DNA of 7,236 bases from an uncultured Oscillospiraceae bacterium (lineage in GTDB: Bacteria; Bacillota; Clostridia; Oscillospirales; Oscillospiraceae): positions 13,055 through 20,290 of the forward strand of contig CAJOFW010000020.1 in NCBI GenBank assembly GCA_905234005.1, written 5' to 3'. Below are positions 6,301-7,236 of this stretch, one piece after another (position 1 is the stretch's first letter; every line of letters starts with the position of its first letter). The notes beneath the pieces are model-generated. The model saw only the letters and a program-made list of their open reading frames with translations. It did no database searches and was not told the origin of the DNA. Position numbers and translations under genes: made by a program.

Positions 6301-7236
6301 TGAACGACGACGAGACCGGCGAGCCTGTCGGCCTGCTGCCCTCCCTCATCATCGTGACCGGCGACTGGATCAACGGCCACGGCTCCGTGACCGACGAGCA
6401 GACGGATGTCGCCATCGGCCGCATCAATCTCCAGATCGCGGGTGTTGACGCCGTCTACGTCACCGGCAACCACGAGGTTGGCTCCGCCGCCGCAAATGCC
6501 TCCATCAACGCCGATCTCGGCGCCGCCGAGGATTACTCCGGCGTCGGCCTGATCTACGACTACAGAACCGCCAGTCTGACCGGCGAGTCCAGCCAGAACG
6601 CCGACCATCTGTTCGTCATCGGCGTCAACTATGACGAGATCTACAGCAACGACTACTGCCAGGCCGGCGACGACGGCACGCCGTCCGTCTACGACCGCGT
6701 TGACGCCGCCCTTGCGGATATCGCCGCGGACTATGACGGCGAGCTTGTCATCATCTCCGTCCACGCCGGTCTGCACGTCCTCGGCGTCGATCCGGACAGC
6801 GTCGCCAGCGGCGCTTCCGCCTGGTCCGGCAACAAGTCCTACAACAACTCCAACTCCGCCGCCATGGTCAAGATGATCAACTCCTACGCCGACACCTACG
6901 GCATGGACATCATGTTCCTGTTTGGCCATGACCACTCCAAGGGCGAGCAGGAGTTCATCAAGGTGCCCGGTGACACGATCATCAGCACCGTCAACTACGA
7001 GGAGCGCACGTATGAGGAGCTGACGCTCAGCTTCACCTACGGCCACGCCGGCTACATCGGCAGCGGCGCAGCCAGCGCTACGCAGACCTACTCCCTGATC
7101 ACCTGGGACAACGACGAGATCCATCGCGATTCCTTCAGCTCCAAGACCGGCGACCAGAACGTCGATCTGAGCGTCGTGATCGAGCGCATGGCCAGCGAGC
7201 TTCCCGATGAGCCCGAACCCACCGACGAGCCGGAGC
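3324..7236 (+). CDS. Secreted multidomain metallophosphoesterase, partial (no stop in window)
   Basis: 1304 complete codons, open to the window end. A signal peptide (1-28) has MKTMKK, a Leu/Ala-rich core and likely cleavage after VFA. Then come a Pro/Glu repeat stalk (47-112), an acidic stretch (113-150), three diverged beta modules (220-334, 345-481, 540-640), a Gly8 linker (647-654), an Ig-like domain (670-769), a fourth beta module (806-930), and a Gly/Asp/Ser linker (936-943). A calcineurin-like metallophosphoesterase domain follows (957-1271) with every active-site motif: D975-x-H977, G-D1014, G-N1049-H1050-E, H1147 and G-H1202-x-H1204. Such enzymes hydrolyse phosphomono- or diesters with a two-metal centre; the substrate here is unknown. 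The protein is very acidic, with Asp and Glu far outnumbering Lys and Arg, and has only two cysteines after the signal peptide (569, 1112), which fits an extracellular location. It ends in ELPDEPEPTDEPE, probably a wall-spanning linker to an anchor (LPxTG or SLH) that is not visible. It has its own promoter region and leader. Confidence 0.9.
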   Translation, partial: MKTMKKLLSLLLALAMVLSLFSAVAVFAADDDEITDVSETVTGEDAPPAPPEGEEPPAPPAGGEEPPAKPEGEEPPAPPAEGEEPPAKPEGAEGEEPPAPPAEGEEPPAPPAEDEEPADVEEPSEDEVVDVDDGVEDVTGDEGEEASGNEVVRYILGSNDGIEQEKPGNGVPTVTIDGVVVSVEDNGGSYVIPASVLESLTVGTHELFVTVDASAATAVYDLMIIAATYAVGVDADGNIVTAPYEEGLGYAFNWLTTSASRGYLVTNAEYSSYNLYYSAMSDGLLTTTTDSKSNWKLDGTSLSYTGAGTAYVGNLTDTGVAFGADSADVTVIDATTGETVTSFADGGSYYILVTMEIVVPDILSDGNTVTIAITNGDTTSYVIVSEGAVIASASTAATDADAAWYVNNTALNVGEVYLGVADGKLVASDTAVEGFAYDADNGVLYVTIDEVNYYISGIAEDGSVAVSDNADDAIAVAVAKYSDGSSSSGSSSSVTYTKTDALAAGYFGLVVDGYTFGFDMGSVQIKAAELGEDGSTLTASGSYVFTATAYEGVEGAYVLAGEDPPGEACYMYVASGVLEKASAAPENTYWTYDPATGTLAYHDVSGEAEVIYVITGGSATAITVGLAEESEAAYVTLYTGTEKPSKGGGGGGGGSKSNDPADNPDDGAPTIVSQPTVIHYVINPYDVADIGNGVNATTFTAMLPEDTTGTGITVQWYFNGEAIGEPISVESAPAEVIEFGLPAELLVGQSVGLYPIYAVLTTDGYVAPETTADEAADVVADGEGANELPIVVENAEVEEPSYTAADDFVEDGTFIIVVTVGEELYAIAADGTPVAFTGEVTDDLLWSAAVGGKSGVYALSSANGNLSYDGTKGSSDYVDVNSTAASWLYADATLAYTANGRASQYITGIADGKFTLGTADDAAAVTIYAATAGESGDDSGDDSGETSSAPTSTTYTVNFIVANGIAENTVLTFTDLHQSWPDLGTAVYNTLMVNDDETGEPVGLLPSLIIVTGDWINGHGSVTDEQTDVAIGRINLQIAGVDAVYVTGNHEVGSAAANASINADLGAAEDYSGVGLIYDYRTASLTGESSQNADHLFVIGVNYDEIYSNDYCQAGDDGTPSVYDRVDAALADIAADYDGELVIISVHAGLHVLGVDPDSVASGASAWSGNKSYNNSNSAAMVKMINSYADTYGMDIMFLFGHDHSKGEQEFIKVPGDTIISTVNYEERTYEELTLSFTYGHAGYIGSGAASATQTYSLITWDNDEIHRDSFSSKTGDQNVDLSVVIERMASELPDEPEPTDEPE
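3462..3659 (+). repeat. EEPPAxPxEG tandem repeat (Pro/Glu-rich stalk)
   Basis: Residues 47-112 consist of a leading PPAPPEG and six copies starting EEPPA, most of them EEPPAPPAEG, two EEPPAKPEG (one followed by an extra AEG). At DNA level the unit is 27-30 bases, all multiples of three, with near-identical codons (CCTCCCGCG or CCTCCCGCA). This suggests recent duplication. Such segments act as extended, wall-spanning spacers and can vary in length between strains without breaking the frame. Confidence 0.9.
3981..4325 (+). other. Beta-rich module A of the secreted phosphoesterase
   Basis: Residues 220-334. It aligns by eye with module D over its full length: the first part (YDLMIIAATYAVGVDADG) matches FIIVVTVGEELYAIAADG, and the second part NWKLDGTSLSYTG with TAYVGNLTD matches SWLYADATLAYTA with SQYITGIAD. 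It probably forms a small beta-sandwich or trefoil-like fold. Family name not recognised. Confidence 0.55.
4356..4766 (+). other. Beta-rich module B of the secreted phosphoesterase
   Basis: Residues 345-481. It starts with GGSYYILVTMEI and ends with the shared element GFAYDADNGVLYVTI, NYYISGIAEDG and a closing Val-rich strand (IAVAVAKY). It is followed by a Ser-rich linker (485-493). The first half is more diverged than in modules A and D, so its start is approximate. Confidence 0.45.
4941..5243 (+). other. Beta-rich module C of the secreted phosphoesterase
   Basis: Residues 540-640. It opens with SGSYVFTATAYEGVEGAYVL and ends with YWTYDPATGTLAYHD, VIYVITGG and the closing strand AAYVTLYTG. 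This is the same order of aromatic-x-Tyr, GTLxY and YxI elements seen in modules A, B and D. It contains one of the two cysteines (569). Confidence 0.5.
5262..5285 (+). repeat. Poly-glycine linker encoded by a GGC/GGT run
   Basis: Eight glycine codons in a row (residues 647-654: five GGC, two GGT, one GGC) separate module C from the Ig-like domain. It is a flexible hinge and also a triplet microsatellite that can change length in frame. Confidence 0.85.
5331..5630 (+). other. Ig-like domain of the secreted phosphoesterase
   Basis: Residues about 670-769. TIVSQPTVIHYV opens the domain, VQWYFNGEAIGEP is the core tryptophan strand typical of bacterial Ig-like repeats, and LYPIYAVLTTDGY resembles the late Tyr strand. 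There is no cysteine pair, as is usual for bacterial versions. Such domains usually act as spacers or ligand-binding units in cell-surface proteins. Confidence 0.55.
5739..6113 (+). other. Beta-rich module D of the secreted phosphoesterase
   Basis: Residues 806-930, the most regular copy. It begins DGTFIIVVTVGEELYAIAADG, then LLWSAAVGGKSGVYAL, SWLYADATLAYTA, SQYITGIADGKF and the closing strand AAVTIYAA. A GDDS-GDDS linker (two tandem 12-base units at 6129-6152) follows and leads into the catalytic domain. Confidence 0.55.
6192..7136 (+). other. Calcineurin-like metallophosphoesterase catalytic domain
   Basis: Residues about 957-1271. The five motifs appear in canonical order: TDLH (D975, H977), VTGDW (D1014), TGNHE (N1049, catalytic H1050), SVHAG (H1147) and FGHDHS (H1202, H1204). 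All metal ligands are intact, so an active two-metal phosphoesterase is expected. No nucleotidase-specific C-terminal domain is seen before the linker begins. Confidence 0.9.

Noticed and set aside
3054..7124. A 1356-codon open frame on the minus strand
   Set aside because: It is antisense to the real secreted-protein gene. The sense codons (GTC, GCC, GAC, GGC) leave few stops on the opposite strand. Its translation is low-complexity Gly/Val/Asp/Ala without domain motifs, it runs through the AT-rich intergenic region and terminator into the His-tail coding region, while the sense frame has a signal peptide and a full set of phosphoesterase motifs.

Overview
The window looks like a high-GC, Gram-positive anaerobe of the class Clostridia, most likely an Oscillospirales/Oscillospiraceae-type gut bacterium. 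This is inference from three things: strong AAGGAGG-type ribosome binding sites, a Leu/Ala-rich signal peptide of the kind common in that group, and GC-rich genes interrupted by one very AT-rich intergenic region. No database search was possible.

Region 1 (about 1-3090, + strand) is a tightly packed molybdenum cofactor (Moco) operon. It holds a MoeA-related molybdopterin-binding protein with a four-cysteine tail, moaA, moaC, and a MogA/MoaB-type protein with a histidine-rich tail. Gaps between genes are 2 to 17 bases. MoaA and MoaC together turn GTP into cyclic pyranopterin monophosphate (cPMP). The MogA/MoaB protein and the MoeA-related protein belong to the late steps, where molybdopterin is activated and metal is inserted. 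The operon starts upstream of the window; the first bases probably hold the tail of another gene. No moaD/moaE (sulfur transfer) genes are in view.

Region 2 (3091-3323) is a 233-base AT-rich intergenic region. It contains a 14-bp perfect palindrome just after the last Moco stop codon, a good rho-independent terminator, short direct repeats, a plausible promoter, and a 10-bp stem-loop in the presumed 5' leader of the next gene.

Region 3 (3324 to the end, + strand) is one very large open reading frame, at least 1304 codons and still open at the window edge. It encodes a secreted, strongly acidic modular surface protein: signal peptide, Pro/Glu-rich repeat stalk, acidic linker, several diverged copies of a beta-rich module, a Gly8 linker, an Ig-like domain, a further beta module, and a calcineurin-like metallophosphoesterase domain with all five metal/catalytic motifs. 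It ends in a Pro/Glu/Thr linker that probably leads to a cell-surface anchor outside the window. Because it has no stop codon here it is easily missed, and a 1356-codon antisense open frame lies over it; that antisense frame is a composition artefact. The terminator and separate promoter suggest the phosphoesterase is not part of the Moco operon, and nothing in the sequence links the two functionally.
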